DNA of 64,000 nucleotides from positions 2,730,501 through 2,794,500 of the forward strand of contig CP113055.1 of NCBI GenBank assembly GCA_026625625.1. Direction: 5' to 3'. The first letter of the stretch is position 1, and each line of letters starts with the position of its first letter. The notes beneath the pieces were generated by a model. The model did not search any database and was not told the DNA's origin. It was given only the letters and a program-made list of their open reading frames with translations. Below are positions 53,279 through 61,560 of this stretch, piece after piece. The DNA is from Blastomonas sp. SL216. GTDB taxonomy: Bacteria; Pseudomonadota; Alphaproteobacteria; Sphingomonadales; Sphingomonadaceae. Made by a program: the position numbers and the translations under genes.

Positions 53279-54310
53279 TCAGTCTGCGCCGACCGCCTCG
53301 CTCAGCGTCGCAAAGCCATCGCGCTGCAGCAGCGCCTTCAGCCCGCGATTGATGCGCGCGGCCAGGCCCGGCCCTTCGTACACCAAAGCCGAATAAAGCT
53401 GCACCAGCGAGGCCCCGGCGCGGATGCGGGCATAGGCATCCTCTGCGCTGGCGATGCCGCCCACCCCGATCAGCGGAATGGCGCCACCGCTGGCTTGCCG
53501 GAAATCCCTGAGCCGCTGCTGCGCCAGATCGCGAAGCGGTGCGCCCGACAGCCCGCCTGCCTCGCCCGCATGGCGTGACCGGAGCGCCGGGCGCGAAATC
53601 GTGGTGTTCGACACGATCAGCGCATCGAGCCGCTTGTCCATCGCGATGCGGGTAATGTCGTCGATATCCGCCGGTTCCAGATCTGGCGCGAGCTTGAGGA
53701 AGACCGGGCAGCTGTGCGCGCCCCGCGCCTCCTGCACGGCATCGAGCAAGGCCGCCAGCGCGCCGGCATCCTGCAGCGCGCGCAGGCCCGGCGTGTTGGG
53801 CGAGGAGATGTTGACCGTGAGGTACCGCGCGAGCGGCGCCATGGTCTGCGTCATTACCGCATAATCGGCAATGCGATCGGCAGAATCCTTGTTCGCGCCG
53901 ATATTGACGCCGATGATCCCGGCGCGGCCCTGCCCCGCTTGCAGCCGGGCGACGACAGCATCCGCGCCGTCATTGTTGAAGCCCATGCGGTTGATCACCG
54001 CCTTGTCCTCGACCAGCCGGAACAGCCGCGGGCGCGGATTGCCCGCCTGGGGCAACGGCGTCACCGTGCCGATCTCGACAAAGCCGAAGCCGAAACCGAA
54101 CATCGCGTGCGGCGCTTCGGCATTCTTGTCGAAGCCGGGGGCAAGCCCGACCGGGGCCGGGAAATCAAGCCCCGCCACCTGCATGGCCAGCACCGGATCG
54201 GGCGCAGGCGGCGCGGAGGCAGGCGCAAGGCGGAGCGCGGCGATGGTCAGCCGATGCGCGGCCTCGCCATCGAGCAGATACAAGGCGGGCCGGGCGATCG
54301 AGAACAGCAT
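53279..54310 (-). CDS. pyrD: Dihydroorotate dehydrogenase, class 2
   Basis: A 343-residue membrane-associated FMN enzyme of pyrimidine synthesis that passes electrons to quinone. The N-terminal amphipathic region (MLFSIARPALYLLDGEAAHRLTI) is the class 2 quinone-tunnel helix pair. VGLAPGFDKNAEAP, FVEIGTVTPLPQAGNPRPRLFR, NISSPNTPGLR with catalytic Ser170 and IPLIGVGGIASAEDAYARIRAGA bind FMN and substrate. The start is the ATG at 54310; a TTG two codons earlier is less likely. Confidence 0.96.
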   Translation of the reverse strand: MLFSIARPALYLLDGEAAHRLTIAALRLAPASAPPAPDPVLAMQVAGLDFPAPVGLAPGFDKNAEAPHAMFGFGFGFVEIGTVTPLPQAGNPRPRLFRLVEDKAVINRMGFNNDGADAVVARLQAGQGRAGIIGVNIGANKDSADRIADYAVMTQTMAPLARYLTVNISSPNTPGLRALQDAGALAALLDAVQEARGAHSCPVFLKLAPDLEPADIDDITRIAMDKRLDALIVSNTTISRPALRSRHAGEAGGLSGAPLRDLAQQRLRDFRQASGGAIPLIGVGGIASAEDAYARIRAGASLVQLYSALVYEGPGLAARINRGLKALLQRDGFATLSEAVGAD

Positions 54311-54429
54311 GGCCAAGCCTATGGCTTTGCGACGGGCCGATGGTCAAGCGGCGGTGGCACGGTTTACCCATCGGGCCTGTCTGTATACGTTCGGGCCCAA
54401 CCCTCTTCGAAACAAAGGAAAGCCGCCTG

Positions 54430-56238
54430 ATGCTGCTGCGCCCGATTGCCCTTGCCCTTTGCCTTGCCGCCAGCCCGATGGCGCTTGCCATGCCCGCCAG
54501 CGCGCAGGATGCGCCTGCCCAGGCGCAGGCACAGAATGCTGAACTCGCTGCCTTTTTCGACCAGGTCGATGCCGACAATCTCGCTGCCTCGCCGCAGGGC
54601 AAGGCCTATCGCGGCGTGCGCGACGGCGATTACGGCAAGTGGAACGACCCCTCCGACGCAGCGGAGATCGCCGATTTCGAACGCGGCCAGAAGGCGCTGG
54701 CGACGATGAAGGCACGGTTCGACCCGGCACAGCTCTCGCCCGAGGATCGTCTGAGCTACCGCCTGTTCGAATATCAGGCCGAACGCGCCGCACGCGTGCA
54801 TCCGTATCGTAAGAACGAGTATATCTTCGATCAGATGAACGGCGCGCAGAGCCAGATGCCCGCCTTTCTCATCAACATCCACCGCGTGGCCAGCAAGAGC
54901 GATGCGGAAAGCTATGTGCAGCGGCTGCAGGCCATGGGCCCGCAGATGGACGGGCTGATCGCCGAAGCGCGGAGCCGGGCCGATGCGGGGGTGATGCCGC
55001 CCAAATGGGTCTATCCCTTCGTCCTCGACGATGCGCGCAACGTCATCAAGGGCGCGCCGTTCGATGAGGGGGCGCCCTCCACGCTGCTCGCCGACCTTGC
55101 CAAGAAGGTCGAGGCGCTCGACATTGCTGCGCCTGAAAAGGCCGCGCTGATCGAGGCCGGACGGCAGGCGCTGCTGAGCAGCGTCAAGCCGGCCTATCAG
55201 CGGCTGATCGCCGAGATGGAGCGGCAACAGGCGATCGCGCCTGCCGATGACGGCATCTGGCGGCTCAAGGACGGCGCGGCTTATTACGCGCAGCTGCTCG
55301 CCAACTACACCACCACCGATCTCAGCGCCGACCAGATCCACCAGATCGGCCTCGACAATGTCGCGCGCATCCATGGCGAAATGCGCGTCATCATGGACAA
55401 GGTTGGCTTCAAGGGCAGCCTGCAGGACTTTTTCGCCTTTGTCCGCACCGACGACCGCTTCTATTTCAAGACGCGCGAGGACTATCTCACCACGGTCGAT
55501 GCCAGGCTGAAGGCGATGCAGGCAAAGCTGCCCGAATATTTCGGCACGCTGCCCAAGGCGCCGCTGACGGTAAAGGCGGTGGAAGCGTTTCGCGAGAAAT
55601 CGGCGGGCAAGGCCTTTTACCAGAGCCCCGCGCCCGATGGCTCACGCCCCGGCACCTATTATGTGAACCTCTACAACCTCAAGGACATGGCCTCGACCGA
55701 GCTTGAGGCACTGGCCTATCATGAAGGCGTGCCCGGCCATCACCTGCAGCGCGCGGTGCAGACCGAGCTGGGCGATCTGCCCCCGTTCCGCCGCTTTGGC
55801 GGGGTGACCGCCTATACCGAAGGCTGGGGCCTTTATTCCGAGGAACTGGGCAAGGACATGGGCTTTTACCAAGACCCCTATTCCGATTTCGGGCGGCTGG
55901 GCATGGAGCTGTGGCGCGCCTGCCGCCTGGTCGTCGATACCGGTATCCACCACAAGCGCTGGAGCCGCGAGCAGGCGATCCAGTATCTCACCGACAACAC
56001 CCCCAACCCGCCGGGCGATATCTCCAAGGCGATCGAACGCTATGTCGTCTATCCGGGCCAGGCGACGGCGTACATGATCGGCAAGCTCAAGATCATGGAA
56101 CTGCGCGAGAAGGCGCAAAAGGCGCTCGGCGCGAAGTTCAGCTTTGCCCGGTTCCACGATGCCGTCCTGCAAAGCGGGCCGGTGCCGCTGACGGTGCTGG
56201 AGGAGCGGATCGACAGCTGGATCGGGACGGGCGGCTGA
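54430..56238 (+). CDS. DUF885 family putative metalloprotease, secreted
   Basis: A 602-residue protein with a signal peptide (about 1-24, ending ASAQDA). The DUF885 hallmark YHEGVPGHHLQ sits at His431, Glu432, His437 and His438, a modified zinc motif related to the M32/M3-like gluzincins, with ERYVVYPGQATAYMIGKLKI near the C-terminus. Members are annotated as peptidases or hydrolases but few have a proven substrate. A terminator follows directly. Confidence 0.9.
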   Translation: MLLRPIALALCLAASPMALAMPASAQDAPAQAQAQNAELAAFFDQVDADNLAASPQGKAYRGVRDGDYGKWNDPSDAAEIADFERGQKALATMKARFDPAQLSPEDRLSYRLFEYQAERAARVHPYRKNEYIFDQMNGAQSQMPAFLINIHRVASKSDAESYVQRLQAMGPQMDGLIAEARSRADAGVMPPKWVYPFVLDDARNVIKGAPFDEGAPSTLLADLAKKVEALDIAAPEKAALIEAGRQALLSSVKPAYQRLIAEMERQQAIAPADDGIWRLKDGAAYYAQLLANYTTTDLSADQIHQIGLDNVARIHGEMRVIMDKVGFKGSLQDFFAFVRTDDRFYFKTREDYLTTVDARLKAMQAKLPEYFGTLPKAPLTVKAVEAFREKSAGKAFYQSPAPDGSRPGTYYVNLYNLKDMASTELEALAYHEGVPGHHLQRAVQTELGDLPPFRRFGGVTAYTEGWGLYSEELGKDMGFYQDPYSDFGRLGMELWRACRLVVDTGIHHKRWSREQAIQYLTDNTPNPPGDISKAIERYVVYPGQATAYMIGKLKIMELREKAQKALGAKFSFARFHDAVLQSGPVPLTVLEERIDSWIGTGG

Positions 56239-56239
56239 A

Positions 56240-56262
56240 TCCCCCGTATTTGGGGGAGTTTT
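56240..56262 (+). terminator. Short terminator after the DUF885 gene
   Basis: TCCCCC-GTATTT-GGGGGA followed by GTTTT lies immediately after the stop codon. Confidence 0.75.
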
Positions 56263-56339
56263 GGGCAGCCCTTCGATTTTGCACGATTTTTCAAGATGTC
56301 GAATCTGTCCAATCGTCCGAATTTGCAACCGACTATATA

Positions 56340-56431
56340 CCGCCTTGCGACCCGAAGGGCTCAAGGCGGAGACGCCAAGAGTTCTTTTCCTAAGAGGCGA
56401 TCCTGCTTTTTTGCGGGGTCGCCTTTTTTTT
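56340..56431 (+). ncRNA. Candidate structured small RNA with its own terminator
   Basis: The 254-base gap between the DUF885 and AraC genes holds CCGCCTTG (56340-56347) pairing perfectly with CAAGGCGG (56362-56369), with CCC-GAA-GGG nested inside. A linker with TTCTTTTCC follows, then GGCGATCC/GGGTCGCC (56396-56423) and eight T: a strong terminator. It stands 61 bases before the AraC start and so cannot end either flanking coding region directly. TATATA at 56334-56339 may be a -10 box, though it lies too close for the first stem to be wholly transcribed. No known RNA family is recognised; an attenuator is an alternative. Confidence 0.4.
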
Positions 56432-56492
56432 GGTCCGAAATGGAGCTATACCCCAATCCGGGTCGACATAAGGATAAACCGGCGAGGGGACG

Positions 56493-57377
56493 ATGGCGCA
56501 GACGCTACGCCCGTCGAACCGGTATTTGGGGTCGCCAATGCCACATCTCGAATACGCCCTGCCGGGCGAATCGCTACGAGAGTTTGTTTCCGTCTATTAC
56601 CGCTTCAACTGCCCCGAGCCTTTCGTGGCAGATGGAGAGCGAGCGGCGATTGCACAGCTGCGGCTGGGCACGTGCGGGCGGGTGACGATGCATTTCCCCG
56701 ATGGCAGCTCCACCACCTGCACCGGCGCGGTCGTTTGCGGCCCCACCACGGCTGCCGTGCGATTCGAGATCGAGGGGCCGTTCCACATGTTCGGCATGGG
56801 GATCACCGCTGCCGGATGGGGCGCGCTGACCCAGGCGAGCGCAGCCGATTTCGTCGACAGGATCGTGCCCGCATCGACCATCTTCCCCAATATCGACCAG
56901 CGGCTCGAGCTGTTGCGTACGCTCGATTCGCTACCGCAGATGTGCGCTGCGGCCGACGAGGTGCTGCAGGGGTTCATCGAACAGGCATCGCCTGAGATGG
57001 TGGCCTTTACCCGCATGGTCGATGCCTGGCTGGCCTCCTCGGTCTCGCCGATGGTGACCGACCTGCATGCGCAGAGCAAACTGTCCGAACGCCAGCTGAC
57101 CCGCCGGGTGAAGCAGCTCTACGGCATGCCGCCCAAATATCTGTCGCGCAAATATCGCGCGCTGCGCGCCGCGCGATCGCTGATCGATGCCGAGCCCGAC
57201 GAGGCGGATTTCCTGCGCGATGCGTTTTACGACCAGTCGCACATGATCCGCGAGCTCAAGCTGTTTGCCGGAACCACGCCGACCCGGCTGCGATCGGGCG
57301 AGGGTGAGCTGGCGCGGATGATCGACCAGCGCAGCCAGCTGAAAGGTGCGATCAACCCGCTGGTGGCCGAAACCTGA
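56493..57377 (+). CDS. AraC-family transcriptional regulator
   Basis: A 294-residue regulator. The N-terminal 170 residues look like a ligand-sensing beta-sandwich (LEYALPGESLREFVSVYYRF, TTAAVRFEIEGPFHMFGMGI), and the C-terminal part has two helix-turn-helix units: TDLHAQSKLSERQLTRRVKQ (split by normal variation) and DFLRDAFYDQSHMIRELKLFAGTTPTRLR, the second with the typical AraC signature. The ligand and targets are unknown. GAGGGG precedes the ATG. A terminator lies upstream, so it has its own promoter. Confidence 0.9.
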   Translation: MAQTLRPSNRYLGSPMPHLEYALPGESLREFVSVYYRFNCPEPFVADGERAAIAQLRLGTCGRVTMHFPDGSSTTCTGAVVCGPTTAAVRFEIEGPFHMFGMGITAAGWGALTQASAADFVDRIVPASTIFPNIDQRLELLRTLDSLPQMCAAADEVLQGFIEQASPEMVAFTRMVDAWLASSVSPMVTDLHAQSKLSERQLTRRVKQLYGMPPKYLSRKYRALRAARSLIDAEPDEADFLRDAFYDQSHMIRELKLFAGTTPTRLRSGEGELARMIDQRSQLKGAINPLVAET

Positions 57378-57386
57378 AAGCAGCGC

Positions 57387-57803
57387 TCAGCCGAGCAGCA
57401 CCAGCTCGAGCAGGTTGAAACCCTCTTCGCGGCGGTAATCGGCAATCTCGGCCCAGGCGCGGATCATGGCGAGGCCCGCGCCGCCGCCGCGCTCCATGTT
57501 CGGCATGTCGGACATTTCGGCCGCGCGCGGATCGAACGGACAGCCATTATCGGCGAGCAGGATGCACACGCCCGCCGGGTCACGCTCCAGCGCCAGCCAG
57601 CCGCACAGACCGCGTTCTGCCCCGCCATGCTCGTAAACATTGGTCACGGCTTCCTCGACCAGCACCGCAAGCTTTGCACCCTGGACCGGGGCAAGGCTAT
57701 GCTCGGCGCTGAAGGCCTGTGCCAATGCCACCGCGCGATGTACCGATTCGGGACCATTGGCATCCAGATCGCAGCGATACGGTTTGAAATTGCGCGCAGT
57801 CAT
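57387..57803 (-). CDS. GHKL ATPase-domain protein, RsbW-like
   Basis: A 138-residue free-standing HATPase domain, as in anti-sigma serine kinases. The N box EEAVTNVYEHG (about 71-81), G1 LADNGCPFDP (about 99-108) and G2 GGGAGLAMIRAW (about 120-131) are intact. Such proteins phosphorylate or sequester anti-anti-sigma factors, but no STAS partner or sigma gene is adjacent, so its target is open. It diverges from the FecR-like gene with 44 bases between, and its 3' end nearly meets the AraC gene. Confidence 0.88.
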   Translation of the reverse strand: MTARNFKPYRCDLDANGPESVHRAVALAQAFSAEHSLAPVQGAKLAVLVEEAVTNVYEHGGAERGLCGWLALERDPAGVCILLADNGCPFDPRAAEMSDMPNMERGGGAGLAMIRAWAEIADYRREEGFNLLELVLLG

Positions 57804-57847
57804 GGTGCAGGTTATGCCATGCTGGCGGGCAAGAGGGGATGCATATT

Positions 57848-58282
57848 ATGAAATGCGCACTGCTTGTTACATTTTCGCTGCTGGCCATGACGGCTCAGCC
57901 GGCCTGGGCCGATATCGGCCGGGTCAAGAAAAGCGCCGGCATCGCCTCGATCGAGCGCAAGGGCGCGCGCGTCAACCCTGCTGTCGGCACGGCATTGCTG
58001 CCGGGTGACGTGCTGGTCACCGGCAAGGGCGGCCAGATTGCGGTATCCTTTGCCGACAACACCCGCTTTTCGGTCGGCCCCAACAGCCGCATCGCGGTCG
58101 ACAAGTTCGATTTCGACCGCACCACGCGCAGCGGCACCTTCGAGACCCGGGTCGAGCGCGGATCGCTCGGCGTCGTTTCGGGCCAGATCGCCAAATCGCG
58201 CCGCGACGCGATGAAGGTGCGCACGCCGACATCGCTGCTCGGGGTGCGCGGCACCCGCTTCATCATCAACGTGCCCGAATGA
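57848..58282 (+). CDS. Secreted FecR-domain protein
   Basis: A 144-residue protein with a signal peptide (MKCALLVTFSLLAMTAQPAWA) and a FecR domain: GTALLPGDVLVTGKGGQIAVSFADNTRFSVGP followed by TPTSLLGVRGTRFIINVPE. No transmembrane anchor or regulatory tail is seen, so this is a stand-alone periplasmic FecR domain rather than a FecR signal transducer. The start is chosen for AGAGGGG nine bases before the ATG at 57848. Overlaps the OmpA-like gene by ATGA. Confidence 0.87.
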   Translation: MKCALLVTFSLLAMTAQPAWADIGRVKKSAGIASIERKGARVNPAVGTALLPGDVLVTGKGGQIAVSFADNTRFSVGPNSRIAVDKFDFDRTTRSGTFETRVERGSLGVVSGQIAKSRRDAMKVRTPTSLLGVRGTRFIINVPE

Positions 58283-58881
58283 TGCGCGCGGGGGGTATTT
58301 CGATCGCGCTGCTGCCGCTGATGCTGGCGGGCTGCGCGGGACCATCGCTGCTGCTGCTCGACAATGAGGACGGATCGACCGAAGGCGCGCTGGCCGTGAT
58401 CGACGAGGGCTGCGGCAATCCCGACGGATCGACCATTGCCGGATCGTTCACCCGCACCAAGCTTTCCGGCTGCGCGCCGCGGCCCAAGGGCGTGGGACAG
58501 GCCGGGTTGAAGCCCGACGAACGCAGCCTGATCAACGATCTGCCGCCGCCGCCTGCACGCTTCATCATGTATTTCGTCCCCGATACCACCGATCTGGCAC
58601 CCGGGTCGGAGGGAATGATCGATGCGCTCGCCGAGCATTTCAAGGCGCGTCCGGGAGCGGAGATCGAGATCATCGGCTATACCGATACCGTCGGCAAGGA
58701 AGGGTATAATCTCACCCTCTCGCAAAAGCGCGCCGACGAGATCAAGGTGCGGCTGGTAGAGCTGGGCTTCCCGCCCGAGGTGATCACCACCACGGGTCGC
58801 GGCGAAACCGAGTTGCGCTTTCCCACCCCTGACGAAACCGAAAATGGCGGCAACCGCCGGGTGGAAATCATCGTCCGCTGA
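58279..58881 (+). CDS. OmpA-family peptidoglycan-binding lipoprotein
   Basis: A 200-residue lipoprotein (MMRAGGISIALLPLMLAGC, lipobox LAGC) with an OmpA C-terminal domain: FIMYFVPDTTDLAPGSEGMIDALAEHF, IEIIGYTDTVGKEGYNLTLSQKRADEIK and ENGGNRRVEIIVR. The TDTxGxxxYNxxLSxxRA pattern binds diaminopimelate of peptidoglycan. It is coupled to the FecR-like gene, suggesting the two act together at the envelope. No beta-barrel is present. Confidence 0.9.
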   Translation: MMRAGGISIALLPLMLAGCAGPSLLLLDNEDGSTEGALAVIDEGCGNPDGSTIAGSFTRTKLSGCAPRPKGVGQAGLKPDERSLINDLPPPPARFIMYFVPDTTDLAPGSEGMIDALAEHFKARPGAEIEIIGYTDTVGKEGYNLTLSQKRADEIKVRLVELGFPPEVITTTGRGETELRFPTPDETENGGNRRVEIIVR

Positions 58882-58950
58882 CCATCGGTGCTTGCCTGTC
58901 CGGGCATGACCGTTACCAACGATGCCTCACGCTCGTTTTGCAGAGGCCCG

Positions 58951-60621
58951 ATGCTCACCGATATCCAGATTTCGCGCGCCGCCAGTCTGAAGCCCATTGC
59001 CGGCATTGCCGATTCGCTGGGGCTCGATCCGCAGGCGGTCGAACCTTATGGCCATTACAAGGCCAAGATCGACCTCAAGACCGCCGGGCTCGATAGCGCC
59101 GGCCCGCGCGGACGGCTGATCCTGGTCACGGCGATCAACCCCACGCCTGCGGGCGAAGGCAAGACGACGACATCGGTCGGGCTGGCCGATGCGCTAAACC
59201 GGATCGGCCACAAGACCGTGCTCGCCCTGCGCGAACCCTCGCTTGGCCCGTGCTTCGGCACCAAGGGCGGCGCGACCGGAGGCGGCTATGCGCAGGTCGG
59301 GCCGATGGAAGACATCAACCTGCACTTTACCGGCGATTTTCACGCGATCACCTCTGCGCACAATCTGCTTTCGGCGATGATCGACAACCATATCCATTGG
59401 GGGAATGCGCTCGATATCGACGTGCGCCGCGTGGTGTGGCGGCGCGTGCTCGACATCAACGACCGGGCGCTGCGCTCGATCACCCAGTCGCTGGGCGGGG
59501 TCGGCAACGGCTTCCCGCGCGAAAGCGGGTTCGACATCACCGTCGCGTCCGAAGTCATGGCCATCCTGTGTCTGGCGCGCGATCTGGAAGATCTGGAAGA
59601 GCGGCTGGGCCGCATCGTCATCGGCTATACCCGCGCCCGCCAGCCGGTGACAGCCAGCGACCTCAAGGCCGCAGGGGCAATGGCGGTGCTGCTGGCCCAG
59701 GCGATCAAGCCCAATCTCGTCCAGACGCTCGAGGGCAATCCGGCGCTGCTGCATGGCGGGCCGTTCGCCAATATCGCGCATGGCTGCAATTCGGTGATCG
59801 CGACACGCGCCGCCCTGGCGCTGGGCGATTTCGTGGTGACCGAAGCCGGGTTCGGCGCGGATCTGGGGGCGGAGAAATTCTTCGACATCAAGTGCCGCCA
59901 GGCCGGGCTTAAGCCTGCCGCTGCGGTGATCGTCGCCACGGTGCGCGCGCTCAAGATGAACGGCGGCGTCGCCAAGGCCGATCTGGCCGGCGAGGATGTC
60001 GAGGCCGTCCGCCGGGGCAGCGTCAATCTGGTCCGCCATATCGAGAATGTCCGCCAGTTCGGCGTGCCCGTGCTGGTCGCGATCAACCATTTCCACAGCG
60101 ACAGCGATGCCGAGATTGCAGTGCTGCACGAGGTTGCAGAGGCGCAGGGGTGCGAGGCGCATCTGTGCCGCCACTGGGCCGAGGGTGGCGCGGGCGCGGA
60201 AGGCCTGGCGCATGCCGTCGCCCGGGTCACCGCCAGCGACGAGGCTCGCTTCCAGCCGCTCTATGCTGATGACCTGCCGCTGATCGCCAAGATCGAGACG
60301 GTTGCCAAGCGCATCTACCGCGCCGAATCGGTCTCTGCCACCTCGGCGGTGCTGGCACAGCTCCAGCGCTGGGAAGAGGCAGGCTATGGCCATCTGCCGG
60401 TGTGCATGGCCAAGACGCAGTACAGCTTTTCCGCCGACCCCGCGCTGCTGGGCGCGCCGACGGGCCATGTCCTGCCGGTGCGCGAGGTGCGGCTGAGCGC
60501 GGGTGCGGGTTTTGTCGTCGCGATCTGCGGCGAGATCATGACCATGCCCGGCCTGCCCCGTGTCCCGGCAGCCGAAAGCATCCGCTTCGATGCCGAAGGC
60601 GAGATCGAAGGCCTGTTCTGA
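58951..60621 (+). CDS. fhs: Formate-tetrahydrofolate ligase
   Basis: A 556-residue enzyme that makes 10-formyl-THF from formate and ATP. The P-loop [13 protein letters not shown] (about 65-77), [30 protein letters not shown] and the folate region with [10 protein letters not shown] are all present; the length equals the usual 556-557. The start at MLTDIQIS is chosen from family length and AGAGG four bases before it. It feeds the same one-carbon pool as FolD at 36155. A terminator follows. Confidence 0.97.
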   Translation: MLTDIQISRAASLKPIAGIADSLGLDPQAVEPYGHYKAKIDLKTAGLDSAGPRGRLILVTAINPTPAGEGKTTTSVGLADALNRIGHKTVLALREPSLGPCFGTKGGATGGGYAQVGPMEDINLHFTGDFHAITSAHNLLSAMIDNHIHWGNALDIDVRRVVWRRVLDINDRALRSITQSLGGVGNGFPRESGFDITVASEVMAILCLARDLEDLEERLGRIVIGYTRARQPVTASDLKAAGAMAVLLAQAIKPNLVQTLEGNPALLHGGPFANIAHGCNSVIATRAALALGDFVVTEAGFGADLGAEKFFDIKCRQAGLKPAAAVIVATVRALKMNGGVAKADLAGEDVEAVRRGSVNLVRHIENVRQFGVPVLVAINHFHSDSDAEIAVLHEVAEAQGCEAHLCRHWAEGGAGAEGLAHAVARVTASDEARFQPLYADDLPLIAKIETVAKRIYRAESVSATSAVLAQLQRWEEAGYGHLPVCMAKTQYSFSADPALLGAPTGHVLPVREVRLSAGAGFVVAICGEIMTMPGLPRVPAAESIRFDAEGEIEGLF

Positions 60622-60629
60622 CGAGCTTC

Positions 60630-60651
60630 CCCCTCCCGCGAACGGGAGGGG
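60630..60651. terminator. Bidirectional terminator, REP-like
   Basis: CCCCTCCCG-CGAA-CGGGAGGGG between the convergent fhs and OmpA-lipoprotein genes, followed by AAAAACC on the plus strand, giving a T-run for the minus-strand transcript. Confidence 0.85.
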
Positions 60652-60663
60652 AAAAACCTGGTA

Positions 60664-61347
60664 TCAGCCGTTCACGTCGGCCTGAGTCACCGGCACGATG
60701 CGGATTTCGACGCGGCGGTTCTGCGCCCGGCCGTCTTCGGTGGTGTTCGACGCCACCGGCTGCGATTCACCGAAGCCGCGCGTCGCCAGACGCGCCGACT
60801 GCACGCCGCGGCTCGAAAGATAGCTCGACACCGACTGCGCGCGGCGCTCGGACAGCGTCTGGTTATACGCATCGCTGCCCGTCGAATCGGTATGGCCGTA
60901 CACGTCGATATAGGTGCTTTCATACTGGACCAGCGTCGAGGCGACGTCGTTCAGCGTGTTGCGGAACTCGGGCTTCACCGCCGAGCTGTCGACATCAAAG
61001 GTCACCTGGCTGGGCATGTTGAGCAGCAGGCTGTCGCCATCGCGGACGACATCGATGCCGGTTCCGGCGGTCTTCTGGCGCAGCTCGCGCTCCTGCTGGT
61101 CGAGATAATAGCCGATGCCTGCACCGGCGACTGCGCCGATGCCTGCACCGACGATCTTCTCGGTGCGATCGCGGCGACCGCCGACGATATCGCCCAGCAG
61201 ATAGCCGCCCAGCGCGCCGCCGATGCCGCCGATCGCCGTGCGGCTGATGCGCTGCTGGCCGGTCTCCGGATCGGTCACGCAGGCGCCGAGCGCCAGGCTG
61301 GCCAGGCCGGCAAAGGCTGCGATACGGATGGTCTTGCTGTTCATCAT
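60664..61347 (-). CDS. OmpA-family lipoprotein with glycine-zipper, YiaD-like
   Basis: A 227-residue lipoprotein (SLALGAC lipobox). Residues about 38-75 form a glycine-zipper (IGGIGGALGGYLLGD and IVGAGIGAVAGAGIGYYL), which can insert in membranes. The C-terminal 130 residues are an OmpA domain: VTFDVDSSAVKPEFRNTL, YGHTDSTGSDAYNQTLSERRAQ and GRAQNRRVEIRI. This architecture is common in alphaproteobacterial peptidoglycan-associated envelope proteins. Upstream is a 213-base gap with no other gene. Confidence 0.92.
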   Translation of the reverse strand: MMNSKTIRIAAFAGLASLALGACVTDPETGQQRISRTAIGGIGGALGGYLLGDIVGGRRDRTEKIVGAGIGAVAGAGIGYYLDQQERELRQKTAGTGIDVVRDGDSLLLNMPSQVTFDVDSSAVKPEFRNTLNDVASTLVQYESTYIDVYGHTDSTGSDAYNQTLSERRAQSVSSYLSSRGVQSARLATRGFGESQPVASNTTEDGRAQNRRVEIRIVPVTQADVNG

Positions 61348-61560
61348 GTGCTCCCGCGATAGGTCATTGGTCTCACGGACGCGTCGCTGCGTCTCATCCG
61401 CTTATTCGGTTTGGCGGCTGAATGGTTCCCGAACCCAAATGTAACTTCGTTTAATTTCCGCGCCGGGCGCGAGCGGCCAATGGCTTCATTGCAGGTGCGA
61501 AAGCACGTGACACACCGCGCGCCTGCGATATAGGGTGTCAGCTTAACCCCATAAGGCCCG

